From NCBI RefSeq assembly GCF_025698545.1, contig NC_068569.1, positions 1,488,001 through 1,552,000 of the forward strand: 64,000 nucleotides of DNA. The letters are read 5' to 3'. Below, piece after piece: positions 1 to 12,100 of the stretch. The position numbers and the translations under genes are program-made. The stretch is from Gossypium raimondii. Taxonomy: Eukaryota > Streptophyta > Magnoliopsida > Malvales > Malvaceae. A model generated the notes under the pieces. The model ran no database searches, was not told where the DNA came from, and worked only from the letters and a program-made list of their open reading frames with translations. Each line of letters opens with the position of its first letter. Position 1 is the stretch's first letter.

Positions 1-1411
1 AATAATAACGAATATTCAGTGGTTTGCACATAGTACCACCCATGTGACCATTGTCATCCGACACATTTAGTAGCCTACACATAGTACTACACACGTGATC
101 AAGCTTTCCTGTTCACGTAGTAACCTGCACATAGTACTACACACGTGACCAAGGCCATCTGGTACACATAGTAGCCTGCATATAGTACTACACATGTGAC
201 CATTATCTATCGATACACGTAGTAGCCTGCACTTTGTACTACATACGTGCTCATAGGTACTTCATTCAAGCCTTTCCTATTCCGACGGTCCAACATGGAT
301 TCTCACTTTTTAATATTTTATAATTTATTCGAAATCAAATCACAATTTCCAATATTTCAGTCCAATACCATAACAAATTTAATAATTCGATTCGAACTAC
401 TTCAAATTTTACTCGACAATCATATATCCCCAATTCAAGCTAATTTTGTTCAATTCAACTATCAATACTAAATTTCTAATTGTTAAATAACTATTTCATA
501 TTCAACCATTTATCATATATTATAACAAAATATTAAAAATAATTATAAACGATGTATTATTTACATACAACTTACCTCGATGCAAAATGTAGTGATTTTG
601 CAATTTAATCCGAAATCTTTTCCTTTCCCCGGTTGAGATTGATTCCACGTTCTTCTTGATCTATAATATCAAATTTAGCTTGTTTAATATTCACATTTAT
701 CCAAAACAGCCCTCGACTCATTTTTGGCAAAATTACAATTTTACCCCTAAACTTTTGCATATTTTCACTTTTATCCCAAAGCTCGGAAATTAAACTTCAT
801 CCCTTATTATTATGTTTTATGACATGCTGAACATTTTTCCCTTCTATGGTAACATCAAATTCCCACTCTAACACTTACTTGTGAACATTAGGTATTTTTA
901 CCGATTATGTTGTTTTATTCGGTTTCACTTAAAATCGACTAGTAAAAGTTGTTTAACATAATTTCAAACTTCATAAATATTTATCACTCTGGCAAGTTTT
1001 ACACCTTTTCAATTTAGGCTATTTTATCACTCTGGCAAGTTTTACACCTTTTCAATTTAGTCCTTTTTAACTAATTAACTATCAAAACGTTAAAATTTTC
1101 TAACGAAACTTTAATACTAACTTAAATACACTCCATAAATATTTATGGCCTGGTTTATGAAATTGAGTTCTCGATACCTCGTTTTTGAAACCACTTAACC
1201 TAATAAATTATTTTAAAACACAAATCACTAATTAAAAAATCTTTCTAAAATCACACTTAACTCATAAATAATAAATAATAAAATTTTTGAACTCACTCAT
1301 CGAATTTAGTGGTCTTGAACCACTATTTCTGACACTACTAAAAATTGGGTTGTTACTTACTAGTGGTCTTGAACCACTGTTTTTGACACCACTGAAAATT
1401 AGACTGTTACA
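1..1411 (-). mobile_element. LTR fragment C (5' part of a long LTR), reverse orientation
   Basis: Read on the minus strand this begins TGTAACAG at 1411 and continues leftward off the window. It matches, block by block, the first ~1.3 kb of the solo LTR at 59505-63470: the CAGTGG start, the block around 'aaatatttatggagtg' and the 'ggtgtaaaacttg' block. The terminal ~55 bp is present twice in tandem (about 1300-1411). It is a non-coding LTR fossil, probably Ty3/gypsy class, inserted in opposite orientation into LTR fragment B. Its other end is outside the window, so neither length nor target duplication can be checked. Confidence 0.75.
20..250. repeat. ~51-bp minisatellite inside LTR fragment C
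   Basis: Five diverged units of 50-51 bp. The landmark TAGTAC recurs at about 31, 82, 132 and 183, with a variant at 234. Each unit carries a TACTACACACGTGAC-like core, so a CACGTG or near-CACGTG site repeats every ~51 bp. The position in the LTR corresponds to where the related LTR at 59505 has a different, 21-bp minisatellite. Confidence 0.85.
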
Positions 1412-3488
1412 GTAAGTGTTTAATATGAACCAAGGCATGTGTGTATGAAATTTATTGAAATGGTGATACATGGAAAACATGATATGTTATGAAGGATGAT
1501 AAATCCAATTAGATCATTCTCAAGTATAATGGTTATTTATGTTAAGTTCACATGAATTATATTCAATTATGCTAACATGTGTTGTTGGTGGTGCTCAGGC
1601 TTGTGCCAAGTTGGTGATTGAATTATATCATGTTTAATCTTAATGAAATACACTCAAATTGTAAGTGTTCAATTGGTAATGTGCTTATGTCCATGAAAAG
1701 GTGGAATAAATTCAAGTATGTAATTTATTATGCAATGGATGATTATGTGGTTGATTTTAAAATAGCTATGTTTATATGCACTAGCTTGTAGTCATGGTTG
1801 ATGTTATGCTTATAACTTATGTGTTGTGCATATGAAATGGGTGAAGAAAAGTAATGAAATGGTAAATTCATAGTTGAAATGAAATTTGAGGAAAAAGAAA
1901 GTGATGAGTTTGAATGATGTATTATATGTGGAAACTGGCGATGCTATGGATGAATATACTTATAACATAGATAAATACACTAAGTCGGGAATTGATAATA
2001 TTGTTTAGGCTTATGATAAGCATTGGGAACAAAATGAAAAAAGAGTAAATTGAAAAGTGTATTATCTTATAAAAAGGTTGATGATTATCTATTAAGTCTC
2101 ATAAAATCCTATCATCGATTTATGAATCTTATGGCATTGATATAGATTTATGTTTATTCTATAATTTTTATTATTGAAATGGAATATTATGCTTAAAGTT
2201 TATATGAACTTACTAAGCATTCATTGCTTACGTAGTTATTTTCCTTTTCTTTACAGATTATCAGAAGCTCAATCGAGTTGGAAGCTAGTCGGAGATCCAT
2301 CACACTATCCTTCGGCTATATTGGTAGATTTTCATGATTTTGAGTCATGGTTACAATGGCATGTATATGTGTCTTTGTTTGATAAAATTAGCCATTATGT
2401 TTGGCTTGTAAATATGTTATTTTAAGTGAAGAAATAATTGTTATGTTGACATGTATGTATGGTACTTTAATGGTTGTTAGTTTGGTATTTAAGTTCTTAA
2501 ATGATGGTAGTTGAAATGATGAATATAAATGTATGCTATGAAATGTTGGTTTGGTATGGAATGATATAGTGCATTGAGTTGTTAAATGGCTAGTTTTGGT
2601 ATCTTTGGTTGTGGCTGGCATATGGCTAAGTTGCCAAGGTATTTGCTAAGGCATATGGCTAAGTTGTTAAATGGTATATTGGTGGTTATGAGTACGAAAA
2701 TAATATGTGAACATTATAGTAAATGTAGTATATAAGTTGTTGAATTGGTTGATTGATTTATGGCTAAATTTAACAAATGTTAAGTCAAATTTGATTGTTG
2801 TGTTTGAGGTGCCTTTAAGGCATATTGGTTGTATGGATAGATGTCATTTTGATTTAACTACATTATGCATGTTTTAGGTACATTTTTGAATGTTTGAAAT
2901 AGGTATAAATGGTTTGTATGTGTGACAATGTTTAGGGTGAATGAAATGGCTTGAAAATGGTCTATTTCTCGTCTACAAGGCCTAAGACACAGGCGTGTTT
3001 CTCAGTTGTGTGTGACACATAGTCACGCGACATGGTTGTGTGTCCCCTGTAGGTTTTTATAAGTTGTATTTCAAGAGTTACACGGCCTGGCACACGGGCG
3101 TGTGGCTTGGCCGTGTGACCCAAGTTAGAGAGTTAAACGGGCACGAACACAGGCTGGAACACAGCCGTGTGTCCTTATTTCAAATGCCCACACGGCCTGA
3201 GACACGGGCGTGTGGGTGTGTGTCTCAGCCATGTGACCCATGCAGTTTGAAAATTTTTATCTTTTCCTTAAAAATTCTAAATGTTTCCGATTTAGTTTTG
3301 ATTTGTTTTTAATTTGTTTTTAGGGCCTCGATGGCTCGTATAATGGACAATGTGCATGTTATTAATGGAATTTGCTATGATTGAAGTTGTGAAGTAAATG
3401 ATTTATATTTTTGATTGTTTTGAAATGTAAACTATAGTAATGCTCCACAACTCTATTTCGACAACGGATATGGGTTATGGGTGTTACA
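1412..3488 (+). mobile_element. LTR fragment B (3' part of a long LTR)
   Basis: Plus-strand sequence homologous to about 61300-63470 of the solo LTR. Shared blocks are 'tatgctaacaagtgttg', 'gccaagttg', the target around 'cttactaagcattcattg', the CACACGGGCGTGTG palindrome cluster (here about 2985-3250) and the end GGTGTTACA at 3488. Its 5' part is cut off by LTR fragment C. It has no coding capacity and is a decayed fossil. Confidence 0.75.
2985..3250. repeat. GC-rich palindromic motif array in LTR fragment B
   Basis: Repeated variants of ACACGGGCGTGTG and its complement within otherwise AT-rich LTR DNA. This is the counterpart of the array at 62515-62825. Confidence 0.8.
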
Positions 3489-4316
3489 AATATCGAGGTC
3501 AAGGGCATCCCATATTATTACCACTCCAAGTGACAAGATTGTATGTAAGAATTTTGGGGTTAGTATGAAATGTACATAGGTTCTTGGTATAGGTGAATGT
3601 TAGATGGACTAAAATGCAAACATTGGAAACCTTGTTACTTTGATGATATAATGATATATTGTGTTAGTATTGAAAATGAATTTATGAGAGTTTAACATTT
3701 GCATGCATATGTGATGTTATTGTATGGCTATTGTGATGAACTTTAATGAGTTTAAGGTTAATTGAATTGGTTTTGAAGTGTTGGGCTATTTTGAATCAAT
3801 GTAGGGAGTTTAGCAATTTTTCCAACTGTCTTAAGGTATCGATACCAAGGGGTAAGGCATCGATACTTGGGCCCTAAAATAAAAAAAAACGAAACAGAAA
3901 GCAGTTTTAGCATCGATATTGAAGCCTAGGTAACAATACTTATTAATACTTTCATCAAAATTTTGAAAATTTAGAGTTCCAGAATACTATTTTGGTATTG
4001 ATACTCATCAAAGAGTATAGATACTTTCATATAGGTATCGATAACTCATGTTTTAGTATCGATACTTGTCCCTTGTATTGATTGAAAATCATATTTAAAT
4101 CATTTCTAAACATACTTGGTTAACCAGTAAAGCCCTTAAACTTTTAATATAAATGAAAACATTATTCTTATACTCGGTTAATCAGATTGTTTAAATGAAA
4201 AAATTATTATTAAATGTTCAAAATACCTAATGATTAGCCAATATCGCTTTGGCACAAAATGTAATATTCCTATATCAGGTTCTGAGGGTCGGATCGAGTA
4301 TAGGGGTGTTACAATG
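3489..4316 (+). mobile_element. LTR fragment A (3' end of a second LTR family)
   Basis: Sequence right of fragment B ending GGGGTGTTACA at 4316, the same terminal heptamer as the other LTRs. It differs internally: between about 3833 and 4060 it carries repeated TATCGATA palindromes (for example GGTATCGATACC) instead of the CACACGG type. Best read as the tail of an older LTR into which fragment B inserted. No coding domain is present. Confidence 0.5.
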
Positions 4317-4424
4317 AAAATAGTGGAGCTTGGTAAAAAGTTGAGATTACGTGTTTAGCTTAGGGATGTTATCTTTTGCTTGAGCATTGTCGTGCTTATC
4401 ACTTATGTGCTAAGTGTGGGTAGG

Positions 4425-5008
4425 TGTCACGGTTCGCCAAAGAGTAGCACACCCCATAGTGCTAAAAGAGGCCATCATGGTGCAGAGCAAGCCACTTGAG
4501 GAGCAGCAAGCCCGGAAGGGCATAGAATTGAGACGGAAGAGACTGAAATGTCCTGGAACATGGTGGAAACTTGTAGTATGCATTGGAGAAGTCTAGAAGG
4601 CCTAAAAGATTCCGAAAGGTTATGGAAAGGGTTAGACCTTTTTGGAATAGGGTAGAAGGTTCTAGAAGGTCTAGATACATCCACTTGTATAGATGGAAAT
4701 GTTCTAGACACGCAATATAGGTCGTCAAATCGAATAGATCTTAGCCATTAGTTTTGAGGGCCAATAAATAGGAAGGTTCCATCCTCAGTTGTACATACTT
4801 GGCTTGAATAATGAGAATCCTCCTAGCATTTCTCCCAACCATTGTGTGCTTGAGTGTTTGAGTGTAGAAACTCTCTTGGTGGCTTGTTATAGCCTAAAGG
4901 CAAAACTAGCCTCTTTCAATAAAGATCGAAGGTTGTACTTAGGCTCATTGTCATAAGAACTGAACCTTAGGCCACATGTTGACAGAGCTAATATCTCTGC
5001 ACGTGACA
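4425..5008 (+). mobile_element. 584-bp LTR, probably solo
   Basis: Bounded by TGTCACGG at 4425 and CGTGACA at 5008, giving a 7-bp terminal inverted repeat TGTCACG/CGTGACA with the TG...CA ends of an LTR. The 3' half has the look of an R/U5 region ('aataaataggaaggtt', 'ctttcaataaagatc' with an AATAAA signal). No primer-binding site or coding region follows. The flanking pentamers differ (gtagg / tatgc), so a target duplication is not visible and the insertion is probably old. The family is not resolved. The short open frames inside are not genes. Confidence 0.6.
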
Positions 5009-7326
5009 TATGCTTGATGTGGGTAATATTTTGCTTTAGGTTTCATTAAACTCTAGCTTAGTCCCCTGTTTTGGGATTTTAATAAATATTTTCCTTTCGG
5101 TTGAGAAAAAAATGAATATAAATTACTGTCAAAGTTATTAATTATTATTATCGACTATCATAATAATCTAGTTTTTGGAATCGAAAGCAAGTCCTTAAAT
5201 AAGAAACAATGTGATGTGATTCTTTTCATCTTCTAGTTTAATGGAAGCAAGAATTGGTCAACAATCAACCCACCTTTACATTTAGTTTAATGAAGTAAGC
5301 AGTGCACACTATTTTATATTATCATATATAAAATATACAAGATACTTTATATATAAAATATATAAGATCATTTCAAAAAAAAAATCAAAGATTATAGATA
5401 AGTTATCAAACTTTTAAATAAATAAGTTAACAATTTCAAATAAACAAATTTAAAATACATAACATAATTTTACAAAATAAAAACGATAAATATTCACTTT
5501 AACTAAAACCACCAGCAACATACATATTATGAAATCAAAAGTCAATAAATACACATATTTCCCATTGTTTTCTCTTCCTTTCTACTGTTTACCCCCAGAT
5601 TTTCCACATTCTTTTTTTCATTTCCATTAAATATGTGCTTCCTCACACTTTTTCCACATTCTCGTTTCTAAGCTAAAAAGTTATTGCAAACATTACAATG
5701 CAATTATGAAATTAAATGAACATTTGTAGAGCCAAATCAAATGAACATTTTGTGTACCATTGAGATTGATACTTAGGAATAAATCTTTTATATAATTTTA
5801 ACTATGTAATATTTCTTTTAATTTAATAATTTTGAGTTTTTTAATAATTTATAGTGTTAAAAATAATTTTTAATTATTTTAATAATTATTATTTTTGGTT
5901 GCCTTATTAATTTTTTTATAGTTTTGCATTAATCCGAAATGGATTTGAATAACCCTTTATCCAGAATAATTTTAGATGTTCATGTTATTAATTTTTACAT
6001 TTTTATAAATTATTAATAATTTTATTTTTAAATTTTAAAATTATAAATTTTAGTATTTTTAATAAATTTATAAGTTATTTTTTTATAAAATTACACTCAT
6101 TTAGAATGAATTTAAACAAATAATTGTCTATGTTTTCTTTTATAATTAATAATTTTTAAAAATATTTTATTTAACATGTCACATTAAGACGGTTAACAAT
6201 AAAATTGGTGAAAGAAAATAAAATAAAAATAAAATATTAAATATTAAATAATAATATTTAATTTAAATTTAGTTAATAATAAATTTAAAAATTTTATAAT
6301 ATTAAAAATACTACGATTCCTTAATTGGTTGAAGAAAATTTTAAATAATGATAATAATAAAAACTTATAATAACTACAAAATTATATATTAACTATATTA
6401 TTGGTGGGCGGTGAATTGAATTAAGCCTTAAAATTAAGGCTTAACTAGAAAAATCTTGAGCCCAAAGAGTGGGTCCACCGAAACCAAAACTATTAATTTG
6501 TGGTTTTGGATGGTTAAAAATTAAACACGCTCCCTTAAAGAATTTCCATAAAAAAACATGCTGTGTGGCCCCCAACATAAGCATTAATTTGGACCCTTGC
6601 ATGAATGATGTCACCACTGAACTCACCTACACGATTCTACCACAGTTCCTATCCTATGTTTTGATTCGAAATTGAATGCAAAGGCTCAATACAAATTTTC
6701 GTTATTAGGTCCAAATGGAGTTTTGATTAAATTTGTTCCGCTTGGTTCCATCTCGAAAATTTTACTGAAATATTTTTCTATTAATTTCATATATAATTTT
6801 AATTAAAATATTTTTAACATTTACAAAATTTTATATGATTTAACTATTTTGTATATATTTTAAATTTTTTTATAAAAATATAAAAGACATTGCATACAAT
6901 TATAGACTGTGACATACAAATGATGAGAATCAACGACATGAACAAGAGCAATAATATTGCATGAGGCTCTGCCATGTATGAAATAAAAAAAAAGGCTTAT
7001 GATGTAAATACAAATATATAGGACCCTCAAAGTGTATATATATACACGTGTAGGCCTAGCCCATATATGTGTGTCCGTAAACATAAGCAGCAATTATGTT
7101 TCCTTCTAACACACACCAATAAGGTAAAAGAAATTCATTAATGAATTATAAGATGTGTGGTACCGATGCTAAAGCATCTTTTAATCTTTGTTGAAAAAGC
7201 CACGTCTTTTGTCATTCTCAATTGCCAAACACAGAGACACACTCAATTCCTTTAAATACTCCATTAGTAGTACCCACAGCACTCACAATTTCAGTTTTAT
7301 ATCTTCTTTCGCATTTCGCTTTGGCC
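5009..7326. other. AT-rich spacer, no gene seen
   Basis: Very AT-rich, especially 5760-6400 with many homopolymer and TAAT runs. Short open frames at 6441-6675 overlap on both strands and resemble no known protein. Around 7031-7053 there is a TATATATA run followed by ACACGTGT, possibly promoter-proximal for the transporter gene to the right. Confidence 0.6.
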
Positions 7327-9148
7327 ATGCCTCCAATTTTCCTTCAATGGCTTAGTCTAGTTGCGATGGTTTTGCTTCAATCCATAAATGGAACTAACTC
7401 AAATTTCCCGGCTTACTCATCCCAACTCAAGCATCTCCTCTCCATGTCACAAATTCAGCTCAATAACCTTGCCTTTGCCTCTGATGCCGGTAAGTTGTTC
7501 GGGTGGCTTTCAGGCATAGCTGCCAATTACCTGCCCATGTGGCTGGTCCTTATCCTCGGTTCATCTCTCGGGCTGGTTGGTTATGGAGTGCAATATCTCC
7601 TCCTCATAGGCCGTGTCTCCAACTTGCCATATGGTGCCATTTTCTTCCTCGCTATGCTAGCAGGAAATAGCATTTGTTGGATCAACACCGTTTGCTACCT
7701 CGTTGCCATTAGAAACTTCCCCCTCGACGGCCAACTCGTCATAGGATTGACAGGTAGCTACCAGGGATTAAGTGCAAAAATCTATACAGATATTGTGGAT
7801 GTCATCTACCCTTCTTCAGACGTGAAGAGAGCCAGAGCCTATCTTTTACTTAGCTCTATCTTACCCCTCATAGTTAGTGTCATAAATGCACCATTAGTTA
7901 GAGTTATTAAAGTTATGAAGACAAAGAGGGCCAAAGATGCATTTATATTCATTCTTGTCATAACAATAGCCACAGGAGCCTTTGCTGTCATGGGCAGTAT
8001 AGGATCAACATCAAGCTTGTTATCACCATTTGCTAGTGCTGTTGGAATGCTAACGTTGCTATTAGCCCCACTTTTAATCCCCTTAGGTTTGGGACTAAGA
8101 CATCAAATTAAGCAACTTGCAGAGGAAAAAGTTCATATAGAGGAGATTAATAATGTTTCTATGGACAAAATGGAGAGTGGGGTGAAATTAGATATCAGTG
8201 AAATCATAAGTGAGAGCCCAAGTGAAAGTTTCGAGTTAAGTTTTAGTTCTACTAGTGAAGAATTTAATGGAGAGATAAGAGAAAGCAATAATGGAGATGA
8301 TAGGATAAGTGAAACAAACGAGGTAATTAGTGTGATAGAGGAGATCGGTGTGAAGGTGATGCTAAGGAGATTGAACTTTTGGTTATATTTCTTTGTTTAT
8401 CTTTTCGGTGTTACACTGGCCTTGGTTTTCTTCAACAACTTAGGACAAATAGCTGAATCTCGAGGGCGTTCAGCTTCGTCTCTTGTTTCATTATCTTCTT
8501 CGTTTGGTTTCTTTGGCCGTCTCGTACCATCAATCGTGGAATACTTTGTCTCAAGGTAACGTAATCCAAGCTCTTAACTCTTTTATTTTTGGCAAAGTAC
8601 CTATCTAATATCTTCAGTACAGCAATATTATTTAAACCAAACAAATGAGAATCAGTTGAAGGTTGATGAATGCATTGAAGAAGCATATTTAATTATATTA
8701 CAATTGGTGGAATTTCAGGAGAAAATACATGATATCGAGACCAGCATTTGTGGTGGCATTAATGGCACCAACAGGAGCAGCCTTCTTCTTATTACTTGCC
8801 AACGACACCAGCGTACTATGGCTTTATATTAGCACCGCCATTATAGGAGTGTGTTCGGGGGCAATTACTACCATATCTGTATCTTTAACGACGGAACTGT
8901 TCGGGACCAAAAATTTTGGCGTCAACCATAATGTTTTGGTGGTCAATATTCCCATCGGATCCTTACTCTTTGGTTACCTAGCAGCTGTTGTTTATCACAA
9001 AGAAGGAAATGCAGAGGGGAAATGCTTTGGCATGAAATGCTACAGAAAGACCTTTAGTTTGTGGGGTACGCTTTGTTTTATTGGAACCTTCCTCGCTTTA
9101 ATCCTTTACGCTCGTACCCGAAAGTTTTACAACTCGAAAAGATCATAG
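7327..9148 (+). CDS. Nodulin-like / NFD4-type MFS transporter, two exons
   Basis: Exon 1 is 7327-8555 (donor GTAACG) and exon 2 is 8719-9148 (acceptor TTTCAG, stop TAG). They encode about 552 aa, a normal length for the plant Nodulin-like family that includes NUCLEAR FUSION DEFECTIVE 4. An upstream in-frame ATG at 7222 would add 35 residues. I prefer 7327 because family members start M-P-x-x-x-x-x-W-x-S-L, as here. The N-terminal half shows family hallmarks: GTNSNFPAYSSQLK, the FASDAGKLFGW segment, GNSICWINTVCY and SYQGLSAKIYTDIVD. Roughly twelve hydrophobic segments surround a charged Ser/Glu-rich cytosolic loop (about residues 270-355). Exon 2 carries the final C-terminal membrane helices. 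Substrate is unknown for this family, and its members are predicted membrane transporters. Confidence 0.93.
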
Positions 9149-12100
9149 GGTAATAGAAACTAATTATATTTTATTATTACAGGGTTAGATTTAACTTGCT
9201 AATTATTTTTGTATTTGTGTTTAACTTTAAAAGAAATAAATAAATAAAATTATGAATTTCATACTTGTTATTGTATTGGTGTTTGAATTTGACATTATTC
9301 TTATATTAATATCTGAATTTTAAAATTTTGAAAGAAATATCGAGAATTAACTTAAAATATATATTTAAGTCTTAATATGAGAATAATTAATAAATTAAAG
9401 ATGTAATTTAAATAAAAATTTAAACCCTAATACAAATATAATTATCAAATTCAAGACTTAAAATTAAAAAATATTATTGAAAATAGTTACAAAGTTAAAA
9501 ATAATAATATAAGCCTTATTATTTATCATGCATACACAAATATTTAATATGCATAAATGAAAAGCGATGTAGCCTAGTAAAAGTTTTTACATAAATGAAA
9601 ATAGTTTTGCCACGCCACTTGTTCTTTAGGTTTGCTTCACATCAATACATTGAAATGACATTCTTTTACTCGTTATATTCGATGCTGGTATCTATAGTCT
9701 CGTTTTCTAATTTTTACATTTTATTTTAATCTTATAAAATACTATAAACCCTTATGGTAAATTATATAATAAATATGAAAAATTATACTTAATATGAAAA
9801 CACCCTTCAAATATTTAAAACGCTCCATTTCTTCTTTAATTTCCTAGACTCGTGTGTTCTTCTTTGATTGAACAATTACTATTGACATCTACCAAATGTT
9901 AGGCGCAAATGCAAATTAATTGCCACACAAACAATTCTATATATGTTATATTATGTATATATCATTATATGATATGTAGGTAGTTATTATACTCTATATA
10001 TACATATAGTGTTTTATCTTAAAGTTTGATATTGAAATTTCATCTTCGGATATGAATACATAAATTAAATTTCTTAATCTAAGCTCTCAGAGTTTCGACA
10101 CTAATAATTTTGATTCTTCAAAGTTTTGGCATGTACTATTACATCTTAACAAATTTAAATACACAGCATTCTACAAAAATATTTATCAAATATATTCCTT
10201 TGCATGTATGGCTTTGTATTCTCAGAATAATTTCTTGAAGTGGATATTAAAGTACAAAATTATCTATTTTACTTTTTCATTATATTTACTCTTTTTCTCT
10301 AGTAAAAGTATTAATTAATGCATTTAGGTGAGAAAACAAAATATCCAATAATTTTAAGCATTATTTGTTGAAAACTCTATCATAACATATGCGTATGATT
10401 TAAGATTGGTATTTAAAAAACATATAATAAATAATGAAATGCATTTGAAACTAATTAATAATAATAATAAATTAGATTAAGTTGTAAGTAAAACGAAATT
10501 TAAACATATGGATACGTCATCTTATAAGATTTCTAAATGAATTATTTATCGTTATGTTGTCATCAATCCTAAGTTTGGATTGAGTTAATTTGTGACACTA
10601 TCTCAATCAACAATTAATGCTAGAAATTATATTACACACGTATTTGTATGGAAACCACAAATTTAAAACACAAATGTGTGTTTAAAAATAATATAAAATA
10701 AAAATAAACGTATGGTTTGATATTTAGTAATAACGCATTAAATATATATGATATTAAAATGAAAAATATTAAATTAAATTATTTATCACGGTGTCAATAT
10801 TGAGTAAGTGTCGGGTTAATTTAGACACTAAGTCAACAACATTATTAATATACATAAAAATATAACAAATAAATTTATTAAAGTTTCATATAAAATAAAA
10901 TAAAATAAAAATGCTTTAACTCAAATGGTAAATGAAAATGTTTTACATGCATGGTGGCCTTAATTCAAATCTTATTATAAATAAATTTTATTGATTTATA
11001 AAATATAAAAGGCCAAAAACACTCACATAATCATATAACTTGAAAAATAAAATTTTTTTAATAATGTCTAATTAAATTGAGACCGAATTAATAGGTGACA
11101 CCAACTAAATAAAACTTTTACCAACCTAGATAATGTCAATTACGAGCCGATAATATTTTACATACCAAATTTCCTCTATTTTAATAAATATACTTAGATA
11201 ATCCATTATTCATTCTAAATATTTTACCTTCCATTATAATTTTTGTAATTTATATATTACGAAATTTATTATTCATACTTCAACTCATATTCTTATCCTT
11301 TATAATAATCGTAAAATTAATTTAGCAGCAAATATTTTTCACCATTTTTATGTATTAGGAGATTTCATTAAAAAGCGAAAACACTCCATTACCAGTTTTG
11401 CCTATCATTGTAGACTTTAATGCACAAACCTTGTAAAACTTATCGGTGAGACCATATTGATACGACACAAAAAGTAACGAAGAATCAAGTAGGCGCTTGA
11501 TCAATAGATTGAGTTTGTTGCATCTTATCTTATATTTGAAGCCGCAACTCTATACATATATTTGGCAATAAGCCGCATGTCCGATTAAACGTCAATAAAT
11601 TTTAGGGAACCAGTAACGTGATTGGTAAATACACCGCATTATCGGTTACTGTATCATGTCATTGATATTTTCTTTTAATGCGGTTAACTTATAGTTAATA
11701 AAATACTAACCAACAAAATAATACTTCAAGAGGGAGAAAACATTTTATTATTGTGGATATAAAAATAATTAATAATGCCTATAATCTAACCTTACATGTA
11801 GTGTTACAATTTCATGTTTATATTTTAATAAATATGATAAAATATTAAAAACAAAATATTATTCATAACTTACCTTAAAAAATTAAAGTAAAAGATAGAA
11901 TAGCTAGCTTAATTAACTAAACGTATATGTATATGTAACCACAAGTCCAGTGGAAACATATACGAACTAACCTCTAAATCCTGTACTTTTCCTTATTAAA
12001 ATATCGTATAGATCAATGCATCTGGTCATAAATTGATATCTACCCTTTCATTTTCATCTTTTAGTTCACGATTCTTGAAAGTAAAACCTGCGCTTAATTT

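Noticed and set aside
4414-4728. Overlapping open frames on both strands
   Set aside because: They lie inside the 584-bp LTR; open frames on both strands come from its higher GC content.
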